Under the pieces are notes generated by a model. That model did not search any database and had not been told where the DNA came from. It saw only the letters and a program-made list of their open reading frames with translations. 64,000 nt of DNA from a virus. Both the position numbers and the translations under genes were made by a program. The stretch's first letter is position 1. Each line of letters begins with the position of its first letter. The DNA lies in the IMG/VR virus record IMGVR_UViG_3300008267_000040, positions 1 through 64,000 of that record. The stretch is one strand, 5' to 3'. Below, in pieces: positions 42,201-50,200 of this stretch.

Positions 42201-43538
42201 TGCTTCTCCAGAACCAGTAAATGCATATAATGTTCCAGAACCAATATGTGGTGCAGGAACGATAGATTGACCAGCAGAACCAGAAATCTTAATATCCGAT
42301 TTTTTGATTTCTGTTTTTTCTGCAGTTGCTTTTGATATTGCTGTCCCAACAAATCCAAATAGTGAACCAGAACCAATTTGTGATAAAGATGCTTTTGGTT
42401 CTGAGTTTCCAAATATAGTGAATTTTCCAACACCAATGTGTTTTGGTAAAATGAATAAACGAGCATTTCCAAATATGGAAATTGTTCCAGTGGTAGTTTG
42501 ATTTGGTGAGAATACAATTCCAGTATCGGAACTTAATTTTAACTTACCAAATGGTAATCTTGTATCATTATCGGTAATATAACCATAATCAATCTTATTC
42601 CATGGTTTTTGTGGACTTGGTTCTTCACTTATTAGTCCAAAGTCATCTTCAGAAGTGTAATTATCGGTAACAAATCCATAATCAAGTCCTTCTGGTCTTA
42701 TTACTGATGATTCATTATAGTCATAAGTTACTCTTTCTGCATGTCCAACGAATCCAAATAGGGAACCAGAACCAACATAAGATTCTCCATTCTTTTCTGT
42801 AGCAGAACCAGAGAATCTAAAGATATTTGTTTCTGACTTCGTAATGATAACTCTTGATAGTCCAGCACCAGTAAATGCAGAGAATAGTCCAGTGCTGGAA
42901 TAATTTCCTCTTGAGAATGCATCAAAAGCACCACCAAAAACACGAATGCGGAGTTTTGCTTCTGGTGGTGTATTTGTTGTAGATTTTGCTGCTCCATTGA
43001 ATCCAAACAAAGCACCAGAACCATACTGATACGCAGTTCTGGTGCTTTGAGAATATCCAAATGGTCGAATTCTTCCTGAACCAATATGTATTGGTAATAC
43101 GTAAATTTTTGCCTTTCCACTGACAAGGAAAGTTAAACCACCAACACTATTCCTTACCAGACTTACATCTGCAAACTCTGTAGAAATAGATAATTTTCCA
43201 AATGGTGTCGATGCCGATATAATTGTAATTGTACCGTAATCGAAAATTTGAGAACGACTTACTATGGAATCAGTTACGTCACCAAAATCATCATAATATG
43301 AAACTAAATCCGAAATTAGACCATAATCTTCACTCTCAAATGAAACAATGGCAGATTCATTATATGAATATGCTCTTTGTTCTTCTAGTTCTTCTGAATG
43401 GGAAGAAATTTTAAAGTCTGGATCTCCTATAAAAGTAAAATCCGACAACAAAACTGAGGAGTAGTTGCTAATGATTTCATTAGCATAACGACTAATCCTA
43501 TGGCTGTCAGATCCAGTTGTATAGGAGAATATGGCCAT
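39225..43538 (-). CDS. Giant tandem-repeat virion protein (1437 aa)
   Basis: After about 110 residues of unique acidic sequence (FGDVTDSIVS, FDYGTITII) the protein is almost entirely degenerate repeats. The core unit is about 20 residues, roughly T(G/T)LF(K/R)F-x-GSA-x-(E/R)KN-x-ESY, alternating with a partner (V)GSG-x-(L/I)(F)-x-F-x-G, so two units span about 40 residues. A second interspersed element reads YDYNESSV...LDYGFV-x-DNYTSEDD. Repeats are also nearly identical at DNA level (see repeat entry). The C-terminus returns to unique sequence (ending PKPIRIYII). It could form a long elastic fibre or a surface lattice. Its stop lies 29 bases from the next gene. Long antisense and off-frame ORFs here reflect the repeats. 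Function unknown. Confidence 0.75.
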   Translation of the reverse strand: MAIFSYTTGSDSHRISRYANEIISNYSSVLLSDFTFIGDPDFKISSHSEELEEQRAYSYNESAIVSFESEDYGLISDLVSYYDDFGDVTDSIVSRSQIFDYGTITIISASTPFGKLSISTEFADVSLVRNSVGGLTFLVSGKAKIYVLPIHIGSGRIRPFGYSQSTRTAYQYGSGALFGFNGAAKSTTNTPPEAKLRIRVFGGAFDAFSRGNYSSTGLFSAFTGAGLSRVIITKSETNIFRFSGSATEKNGESYVGSGSLFGFVGHAERVTYDYNESSVIRPEGLDYGFVTDNYTSEDDFGLISEEPSPQKPWNKIDYGYITDNDTRLPFGKLKLSSDTGIVFSPNQTTTGTISIFGNARLFILPKHIGVGKFTIFGNSEPKASLSQIGSGSLFGFVGTAISKATAEKTEIKKSDIKISGSAGQSIVPAPHIGSGTLYAFTGSGEARALVKSTTGLFKFFGSAVQKNAESYIGSGSLFGFVGHAEKVTYDYNESSVVTIDGLDYGFVADNYTSEDDYGFISEPTNYGQQKVNYGYITDNENIFPYGRFRFSDNKASVQAALSHVGSGTLYAFTGASETRLSAQETTGLFKFLGSSQLKASLSHVGSGSLFAIVGGQESITQEPHIGSGGITLFGTATERNTESYFGTGRVKVFSTPIPAYRSFGYNGSGNLQITRISSATIGFGLVHVGSGSLFAIVGGQESITQEPHIGSGTITLFGAATNIKNTESYVGSGSLFAFGTKTEVKSNAPSATGLFKFFGSSPQAITPAPHIGSGRIFAFTGAAESTSSSLVATVLFKFAGNAIEKNTESYVGTGRIFAFTGASEVKSNAPSTTGLFKFAGNAIEKNTESYVGTGSLFTFISSTESSAATKVSTGLFKFTGSADERNTESYVGSGSLFTFDSSTSVVSGSLLPQGALFRFGGSSAIGFTLTEVGGGTFNLRQRVSGLDAREKQRYISGIERNTVVPKTDGALFRATGVVTLFFIYGEVGSGFITLSGNARTQTKPVHVGQGQLSINGSAETPRARPYIGTGSLFGLNSSVTVAASRPPVSGTLFRFTGSAVEKNVESYTGSTETKLSGNANIIARLKHIGSGKTTIFGSAIEKNTESYVGSGRIFGFTGGAESIGRKLPEFKTLFRITGSGIVRNLYTHIGTGSLFTFVSKTETTSSAETKTTLFKFTGSAAEKNTESYIGSGLVRFRTRDSILDINGKVIFVSAQESSTVVPPTSTTLFKFGGAAKTERNTNWTTTGTLFGFGGGAERVSFTPAISTTLFDFVGTAEERKSKSYAGSGSIFGFIGAAESSAVVSTTGGLFKITGSAKESVLPATYVGTGSLFAFVSKTESVTFSPPTTNLFKFTGNAVEKNTEAYFGTGRIFGFQSAGIARVVPYDRTQILFRLSGVSKETFGRAGYVGITQAQFNGISTNRYVEFDSPKPIRIYII
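40978..41156. repeat. Near-identical direct repeat in the 1437-aa gene (120-bp period)
   Basis: A 59-base stretch at 40978-41036 recurs without a mismatch at 41098-41156, exactly 120 bases (40 codons) later. It encodes the KNTESYVGTG-type unit. Such perfect spacing in an otherwise degenerate array indicates recent duplication or gene conversion. Confidence 0.85.
41403..41711. repeat. Near-identical direct repeat in the 1437-aa gene (252-bp offset)
   Basis: A 57-base stretch at 41403-41459 recurs at 41655-41711, 252 bases (84 codons) away. It encodes IVGGQESITQEPHIGSG. A second independent recent duplication inside the same array. Confidence 0.82.
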
Positions 43539-44509
43539 CAGTTAATTTTAAACACCTCCATCTTCGTCCATGAACCATCAACAGTTCCTCTAACAGTTTG
43601 ACTGGTTGGATTTGAAGTATAAACTGTAAAATCAATATAATCTGTTGTTCCGTTCATTGTGACAATTCCACAGACAGTTTGACTATATGAAAAAGTTGTT
43701 ATCCCAACTTGATGTAATGCAAATGTAGTTCCATTTTTTCTTAGTTGAATATTTGATTGATTATTTGTTACAGTTCCTGCTTGCCAGTTCATCATTGCAT
43801 CAACACGATAAGTTCCTGCAACGGTTGGTGTGGTACGAGTTGTAATTCCACTGTACCAACCATTACTATCACTTGTTGCAGTAAAAACAATTAAAGTGTC
43901 AACACCTGTAGTAACAGTTTGATCTGTTGTTCTTGCAAGTTTTACATAATAATTTCCAGGTGCATTGAGATTACCAGTGATTGTTGTGGCACCAGAAACA
44001 CTTAACTGATTTGTAAAAGTAGTTCCAGTGACTGTTACACCAGTGCCAAGAGTTTCAAACTTTTTAGAGTTATCAAAATAAAGTTCTACAGAACCATTAG
44101 TATTAAATTTTGCTTTATTCTCAGTATATGAAAGATCGGTGATAATTAAACTATTATCACCAGCAATATAAAGATCACCAGTTCCAGAATCTGCAATAGC
44201 ACTTATGGATCCATTGTGTCCAATATACAAATCACCACTATTACCAAAATATCCAAACACATTGTCTGCAAAGTAAGCAGAAGTCCCAAAACTTACGGAC
44301 CCAGTGAATGTAGAAAAACCAGTGACTTGCAGTTGAGTGACTGAACTGATACCACCTATGACACTTGTAGATACTCCAGAGGTTGCTGCATAACCAGCAG
44401 TAATAACATAAGTAGGAGTTCCCAACCCAACAACGTCTAGTGCAAGATTATTAATCTCAACACGTTGCTGTTCGAAGGTATAATTTGGACCGACATAACG
44501 TAATGTCAT
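43538..44509 (-). CDS. Tail fibre-like protein with C1q/TNF-like head domain
   Basis: A 323-aa protein. The first 190 residues are a fibre shaft: ITAGYAATSGVSTSVIG, TGFSTFTGSVSFGTSAYF, GNSGDLYIGHNGSISAIADS, then ATTITGNLNAPG. The C-terminal 130 residues (TTDQTVTTGVDTLIVFTATS, GTYRVDAMMNWQAG, IQLRKNGTTFALHQ, YIDFTVYTSN and a KMEVFKIN end) have the strand pattern of C1q/TNF-like trimeric head domains used for binding. The same AGYAATSG-type shaft repeat appears in the partial gene at 63403-64000. Its stop TGA overlaps the next ATG (TGATG) and it follows the 44535-44560 terminator by about 25 bases. Confidence 0.7.
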   Translation of the reverse strand: MTLRYVGPNYTFEQQRVEINNLALDVVGLGTPTYVITAGYAATSGVSTSVIGGISSVTQLQVTGFSTFTGSVSFGTSAYFADNVFGYFGNSGDLYIGHNGSISAIADSGTGDLYIAGDNSLIITDLSYTENKAKFNTNGSVELYFDNSKKFETLGTGVTVTGTTFTNQLSVSGATTITGNLNAPGNYYVKLARTTDQTVTTGVDTLIVFTATSDSNGWYSGITTRTTPTVAGTYRVDAMMNWQAGTVTNNQSNIQLRKNGTTFALHQVGITTFSYSQTVCGIVTMNGTTDYIDFTVYTSNPTSQTVRGTVDGSWTKMEVFKIN

Positions 44510-44525
44510 ATTAATCTCCTACCTT

Positions 44526-44560
44526 AAAAAAATAGGAGGGATTACTTTTGCAACCCCTCC
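44526..44560 (-). terminator. Intrinsic terminator after the 459-aa gene
   Basis: On the minus strand an approximately 11-bp stem (GGAGGGGTTGC with GTAATCCCTCC, two G-T pairs, AAAA loop) is followed by TATTTTTTT. GC arms at 44535-44540 and 44555-44560. It lies 26 bases after the stop at 44586 and just upstream of the 323-aa fibre gene, which has no clear promoter of its own. Confidence 0.88.
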
Positions 44561-44585
44561 ATAATAAAGATATAATTTTGAAAAA

Positions 44586-45965
44586 TCAGTCGAGGCTGAT
44601 ATTTAGAGTAACCTTAATTTGGTCTCCGTTGTTCTGAATGTTGTAAGGACCGTTTGTAAATCTTTCAGCAAACATGATGCTACTGTAAAGAGTAGCACTT
44701 CCAACACCAGCAAGTGCTGGAGTCGTTCTGAATACGTCTGTTCCAACAGTCTCAAAGATTGTATATGTTGATGAAGCAGTTGTTGTATTTCCTGTTCCTG
44801 CTGCGATATAAATTACATCTCCAGGAACTAGTCCGTGACTTGGTGCAGTTACTTGGCTGCAGTTGAAGAATACAGTAGCACCAGTAGCAGCCTGAATGTT
44901 ATTTACCAGGTTGTTGCTTAGGTAAACAATTCTTTCACGTTCATCAAAACCAGTTACTAAAGTTCCTTCTGGGAGTGCATTAACTTCCCCAACAACGTTT
45001 CCATGAGTGACTGCCATACCTACAGTGATGTTTTCTCCAACATTTTCTGTAAATGTAACGATTCCAGCTACTGTTGTTGTATTTCCTTTATCTAATACAA
45101 TAGTATTTGTGCCAGCAACACCAACAACTCTTGCGTTTGGTGCGATTCCAGTACCAACTACTCTTTGGTTAGTGGTGATTCCAGTTGGAGCATCAACTTC
45201 AACTACAAATGAACCAGTTGAACCAACACCAGTTGGACTATATTTCTTATCAAATAAGGTAATATAGTTTCTACCAATGGTTCCTGTTGTTTGGGTTTTT
45301 GCTACTGCTACAGCAGTTGAAACAGTTGCAGCATCTTGAACCCCATGAATTTCAACAGGCATATTATTTGCTCTTACCAAGTAGTAACCATACTGGTTAT
45401 TGGCAGCAGAGCTGAATGTAAATGTTTGCTCTGGGTATGAAGCAGTAGTTGTTCCTCTACCAAATTCCAATGATTGGTTTAGGAAAGTTCCTGTATTTGG
45501 AACAGTAAGAACGATTGTATTTCCATCAATAGCAGCAACTGTAGCACGAGTTCCAACACCACCACCAGAAACGTAGTGACCAACTGCAATATTTGTTGTT
45601 GATGATACAGTAATTGTGTACTGGTTTACAGTTCCAGAACCGTTTGTGGTAACAATTGGAGTGGTGATTGTTCTAACATTCCACAAGTTTCCATTTAGCA
45701 GAATGCCAAATTGTTCTGTATAGTCTTGATCAAATCTATTATTGATTACTCTTGGATATCCATTGGATGGGTCAGTTCCATAACCAATGTTGCCAGAAGC
45801 ATCATATGGTTCATAAAACTTATTTTGAGCAGGAACATCAGATTCCGCTGGGGTTGTGTCACTTGAATATAATTTAAGAATTAAATTCCTTGGAATTTCG
45901 TGACTACTATTTACAAGATATCTTAGGGATTGAAGTTCGCCACAATCTGGAACTAATAGTGCCAT
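44586..45965 (-). CDS. Virion structural protein, baseplate/fibre-associated
   Basis: A 459-aa protein. N-terminus MALLVPDCGELQSLRYLVNS and LILKLYSSDTTPAESD, then YEPYDASGNIGYGTDPSNGY and a Thr/Val-rich beta body with ITVSSTTNIAVGHYVSGGGV, DGNTIVLTVPNTG and PNARVVGVAGTNTIVLDKGN, strand-turn units repeated several times. The closing FAERFTNGPYNIQNNGDQIK is a recognisable end in this family. I associate it with marine T4-like virion proteins of unassigned role. It has an exact TATAAATA promoter 42 bases upstream and a strong terminator 26 bases downstream of the stop, so it may be a one-gene unit with high expression. Confidence 0.68.
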   Translation of the reverse strand: MALLVPDCGELQSLRYLVNSSHEIPRNLILKLYSSDTTPAESDVPAQNKFYEPYDASGNIGYGTDPSNGYPRVINNRFDQDYTEQFGILLNGNLWNVRTITTPIVTTNGSGTVNQYTITVSSTTNIAVGHYVSGGGVGTRATVAAIDGNTIVLTVPNTGTFLNQSLEFGRGTTTASYPEQTFTFSSAANNQYGYYLVRANNMPVEIHGVQDAATVSTAVAVAKTQTTGTIGRNYITLFDKKYSPTGVGSTGSFVVEVDAPTGITTNQRVVGTGIAPNARVVGVAGTNTIVLDKGNTTTVAGIVTFTENVGENITVGMAVTHGNVVGEVNALPEGTLVTGFDERERIVYLSNNLVNNIQAATGATVFFNCSQVTAPSHGLVPGDVIYIAAGTGNTTTASSTYTIFETVGTDVFRTTPALAGVGSATLYSSIMFAERFTNGPYNIQNNGDQIKVTLNISLD

Positions 45966-46006
45966 TGATAATGTCTCCTGACTCGTTATAAATTACTTTA
46001 TATTCT

Positions 46007-46014
46007 TATTTATA
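46007..46014 (-). promoter_or_regulatory. T4-type late promoter upstream of the 459-aa gene
   Basis: Exact TATAAATA on the minus strand, 42 bases before the ATG at 45965, in a 61-base gap. Confidence 0.75.
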
Positions 46015-46026
46015 TATTACTAAAAA

Positions 46027-46734
46027 TCAAATTTTTAGTTTCAAAAATACGGAACACCTTTGTATTCCGACACAACTCAATACTTCAAATCTTAAAACAT
46101 CACCAAGTTCTAATGTTTTTGACCATGTTGTAAGATTATCGTCTTTATTTTTATTTTGATTATTTAGGATGGGGTATTCATTTCCCACAATAGAAGAAAA
46201 ATTATTCGGAAAATTAGTATAAGATGATTTTTCAATGTCAAATGCTATTGTTCCTGTTGTTTCTGATAATATTGTCCATGATTCTAAAGTCCCAGTCACA
46301 TCTAAAGTTAAATATCCTTTATTTCCTGGAGCAATGTCCTGAGACCCATTATCAACCATAAAAACAATGGTTCTTGTTAAATCTGCCGTTGTTTGTAGAG
46401 CTATTCCAGAAAAATTTGATCCAGATACTGGTGGATTTGTAAAATATAAAGTATTTCCAGATACTTGATAATCAACGATTGGTCTTAAAACTATTCCATT
46501 AATTGAAATTACTAATTGTTGCTCATTCGCTGGTGTATATGGTTGACCATTTACTGTCAATAAAAAAGATGTAGTAGACCCATTAAATTGTAATGATATA
46601 TTATCCAATATCAAATTAGTATATTGAATACTTCTTAGAGGTGCCTCATAATTTACACCAATGTTATATTGGTCCTCTTGGACCAAATTGACATTAAAAT
46701 TAGGAGACGATACTACTACATCGTAGTTGCTCAT
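46027..46734 (-). CDS. Virion structural protein, unknown function
   Basis: A 235-aa protein, beta-rich, with VVVSSPNFNVNLVQEDQYNI at the N-terminus, LQFNGSTTSFLLTVNGQPYT, VISINGIVLRPIVDYQVSGN and TLYFTNPPVSGSNFSGIALQ, then a jellyroll-like C-terminal half (TIVFMVDNGSQDIAPGNKGY, SWTILSETTGTIAFDIEKSS). The NGQ-x-YTP...NG-x-x-x-P...DY-x-x-x-G...F block is a small module seen in several marine phage fibre and baseplate proteins, and a related segment occurs in the 1613-aa protein (FVFINDVLQEPIKSYTFNGS). ATGA overlap with the upstream 111-aa gene indicates coupling. Position suggests a baseplate periphery or fibre attachment role. Confidence 0.62.
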   Translation of the reverse strand: MSNYDVVVSSPNFNVNLVQEDQYNIGVNYEAPLRSIQYTNLILDNISLQFNGSTTSFLLTVNGQPYTPANEQQLVISINGIVLRPIVDYQVSGNTLYFTNPPVSGSNFSGIALQTTADLTRTIVFMVDNGSQDIAPGNKGYLTLDVTGTLESWTILSETTGTIAFDIEKSSYTNFPNNFSSIVGNEYPILNNQNKNKDDNLTTWSKTLELGDVLRFEVLSCVGIQRCSVFLKLKI

Positions 46735-47066
46735 ATACTAACTCCAGGAGTAACTAAAAGACTTCCTTGAACAACTCTTGTATTATAATTTGATGGAGAT
46801 GTAATTACAACATCATAAACATATCTTCCACCTTCCATTAGTGAAGTTTCCGTTTTTGCCATTGAAACCATTATTTTTCCCTGTGTTCTATCGGGAAAAG
46901 AAATAGTAAATGGATATGTTTTTGATGAATAAGGGCTCTTTTTGATATAACTTATTGCAGTATAGTTGAATAAGTTCAATCTTGAACCATTTTCATTATA
47001 AATCGTAAAGGTACTTTGAAAATCTGCACCTTGCTCTAAAACGAGATTTATAATCTTAGCAGACAT
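46731..47066 (-). CDS. Small baseplate protein, BppU-N-like
   Basis: A 111-aa single-domain protein: INLVLEQGADFQSTFTIYNE, GSRLNLFNYTAISYIKKSPY, FPDRTQGKIMVSMAKTETSL and GRYVYDVVITSPSN, then VVQGSLLVTPGVSI. The order of strands and the LEQGADFQ...NLFNYTA pattern resemble the N-terminal domain of lactococcal baseplate upper protein (BppU) and similar domains in many tailed phages, where it attaches fibres to the baseplate. GATAAATA lies 22 bases upstream. It precedes the 235-aa gene with a 4-base overlap. Confidence 0.7.
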   Translation of the reverse strand: MSAKIINLVLEQGADFQSTFTIYNENGSRLNLFNYTAISYIKKSPYSSKTYPFTISFPDRTQGKIMVSMAKTETSLMEGGRYVYDVVITSPSNYNTRVVQGSLLVTPGVSI

Positions 47067-47082
47067 TGCAAGAAGTTACTTT

Positions 47083-47286
47083 TTAGTTATTTATCCTTTC
47101 TACCAATAATTTTAGGCAATCTTTTATTTCTTGGATATCTGATTTTATGTTATCCAATTCTTCCCGTTCTTGTATTTTTCTATTTTTTATTTTCATATAC
47201 TCATTGTATTCGTGTTCATTGCAATTCAAAACTGCATTGGTCTCTTCATCTCTAAAGAGACCATTACTATCTTTTATGGGTATCAT
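47083..47286 (-). CDS. Small coiled-coil protein
   Basis: A 67-aa protein. An N-terminal module of about 30 residues (IPIKDSNGLFRDEETNAVLN with CNEHEYNEYM) is followed by a charged helix (KIQEREELDNIKSDIQEIKD and LKLLVERI) with heptad spacing. This head-plus-coiled-coil layout is widespread in T4-like phages as a short protein in baseplate operons. No function is known to me. It starts with an ATG that overlaps the stop of the 2516-aa gene by 4 bases. It probably oligomerises and may act as a small assembly or joint protein. Confidence 0.65.
   Translation of the reverse strand: MIPIKDSNGLFRDEETNAVLNCNEHEYNEYMKIKNRKIQEREELDNIKSDIQEIKDCLKLLVERINN
47088..47095 (-). promoter_or_regulatory. Near-consensus late promoter upstream of the BppU-like gene
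   Basis: GATAAATA on the minus strand, 22 bases before the ATG at 47066. One mismatch to the late octamer. Confidence 0.4.
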
Positions 47287-50200
47287 AATACTGCGATTGC
47301 TCTTAGATCTTTAATTTTTGGTACAACTGATTGATTTTTTCCTGCCATGATAATTTTTATTTGGAACCCATTGAATAATGGTAGGTCTTTAGCAGTATAT
47401 TCATAACTTCTATATTCCGATTCGGAAGAAGAAGGTAAAACATTAATATCTGGAGTACCATCATTATTTTTTGGATCAATCACATTGCCATTTAAATCTA
47501 CATTTCTGAAACCAGGGAACAATTCAAATAGTTGTTGGTCATCTGGAGTGTCAGATCTCAACAATCGATACATTACTATAATTTCATTTGAAACATCTCT
47601 ATAAGCATCAAAGTAAACTTTGAGACTATCTGCACCTTTTTGCAATCTAATTACTTTGGAGATATAAATTGCAGAAGTTGGATCATCATAAAGACTATTA
47701 ACTCTAGGATCAGTTACATAATTTGCAACTGGTCTATCAAGTCTATTCATTGTTGTAATAATATTAACTCTATCCAAGTCTATAATTGGTGAAACTTTAG
47801 TATCACTAGTGGAAAGAGTCATTTCCATAACAAAGGACTTATATCCAAGATAGCTCTGAAGATTTGCAACTTCGTTGACCCTTGATGCAATAATTCTTGG
47901 ATTATCAAAGTAATTATTTGAATTCAATGATATTGATTCAAATTCTCTGGCACTAAATGGTAGTTCAGTCCCATTTACACTCTTTCCAGTCACTGTTCTA
48001 ATTTTTGCATCAAGTGATGTTGTTTCTGGAAGAAGTGATTGAATATTTGGTCTTAAACTATCAAATTGTATATTTTGAGATGCCTTTGGTCCAGAAATAG
48101 TATTTGCTCCAGATGAACCAACATTTAAATCATATGTTCCACCTGTCTTTGTTTCACTAAAGAATAATTGTGGTGGACCAAATCTTCTATCTTTTCCTTT
48201 CTCATCAGTTTTTACTTTAATATGATAACTATCTAGAGTGATTGGATATTTATTGGTATCTACATCCGCAAATGAGTGTGTTCGATTTATTCTTCTCAAA
48301 GAAATACCATTAAACTCATATTTAAATACTGGGGAGCCAGAGAAGTGGTACGGTATAACTGTGACATTAAAAACACCAGGATTGTCGATATCAATTCCTC
48401 TAGTTATACCAGTAAGAGTATTTGCATCAGAGTCATATCCAGTGTATCTGATTATTTCATTATTTACCTTGATATATCCTGGATTGTCCGATGATATCCC
48501 AATATTTTCAAAACTAGTAAAGATTCCAACAGAAGATACTTGGATACTTCCAGTTGCAGCCTGATTGAAGTCACTTACTAATTTTTGTGGAGGTACATCT
48601 GATTCAATTCCATAAAGAGTAACCAGGTTAGTATCAGAATACATTCCATGATTGTTGTGATTTACTTTGAAATGTAATCCATCAGTTAAAAGTTCAGAGT
48701 AATTTACGAGTCCATTTGAAATCGTTGATATTCCATTGCTTGGATTTACATAAGAAATCTCATTAGCAACGTTCGATGTATTGATTTCATCTTGAACTTG
48801 ATCTATAATCAATGAATTGAATGATGAAATGATTCCAACTAAATTCGGAATTGTCAATACCAAATTTCTACCAAATCCACCAGTTTGACTGCTTGGAACA
48901 GTTAATGTATCACCAATAGCATAACCTGTTCCACCAATAGATACTGTTGCTGCAATTGCAACTCCAGATTGGATAGTTAAATTAACTTTAGCACCAGAAC
49001 CTCTACCCGATAATGTGGTTAATGGAAGATTATTGTATACTGTATTTTCGGTATATCCAACTCCAGGATTCGTTATGCTGAGGTTTGAGTTAATTCCTAC
49101 AGCACCTACAATACTTGACAACTTTCCAGAGAAATTAGGATAGTTGGATTGCAATATTGTTGTTCCAGGTACTAAATTGGTAATATCGTAAGTAGATAAT
49201 GTTCCCGAAAGACCGACTAGAATTTTCTTAGAATATGCAACTATTGGATTTGGTCTTAGAGAAGCAATTTGTCTATTTCCTACACCTAAATCGGGGTTGT
49301 AGAATCGGAAACTTCCAGTGGTTGAAGTAAATTCTGCTCTATGTAGAATGAATTTTAGATCTTCCAATTGCGATGGTTCCCATGTAGCACCATTTTGCGA
49401 TTTAAACAATGAACCAAGAGTTGGTTGTTGGGAAACGATGATTTTTTCTGCTTCTGGTTTATTGATTGTCGATACATCAACTTCAGTCATTCTTGAAATC
49501 CAAACATTATATGAGTTTGAATTGGAAATCAATACGATAGCATAATCATTGCCACTTTCTAAGAATACGGGAGCAGGGAAAGTAAATGTTGTTGAGACAG
49601 AAGCATCTTCAGAAATTGTAATTTGATCTGGATTTAAAACAACTTCACCAAATGGAAGAATTTCCTGTGATGGTAAACCAAGATATGATGTTCTTAATTG
49701 TAAAGTTATAGGAATATTTGCTTCATCTTTAGTTCTGAAGAAAATTTCACATTTGGTTATGAATACACCATTGTTATCATTTACTTCAAATGTTTGGGCA
49801 AGTGGGTCTACCCATCTTCTCTGAATTACTCTAGTTGATATTACTGATCTATTTGTAAGAGTTGTATTTGCAACAAGTCTGTCTTCAGTTTCTGTTAAAG
49901 TTCTAGAATCTGTTCTAATATTTCTTTCAATATCAGCATTTCTTACTCTTAAAGTCAAACTTTCTACATTATCTACTGTTCCACTAGAAGTAAAGTTTGC
50001 TTCAGCAATACTATCAACGGAACCACCAATAGTGGAATTGGTTGAACTTGTGGTCAATGATAATGTTTTTGTTCCAGATTCAAATGTTGGATTTGATGGA
50101 ATGGTTGGATCTGGAATGAATAAAGCTCCAATAAATGTTCCAGAGGAATCGGTAACAAGTCTAATGTCTGTTACTGTTGCAATCGCATTGCTCAATGCTC

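Noticed and set aside
39242-43126. Long Leu/His/Gln-rich minus-strand ORFs in the other frame of the repeat gene
   Set aside because: Codon-periodic repeats keep alternative frames open; their composition is not protein-like and the 1437-aa frame has a continuous recognisable repeat.
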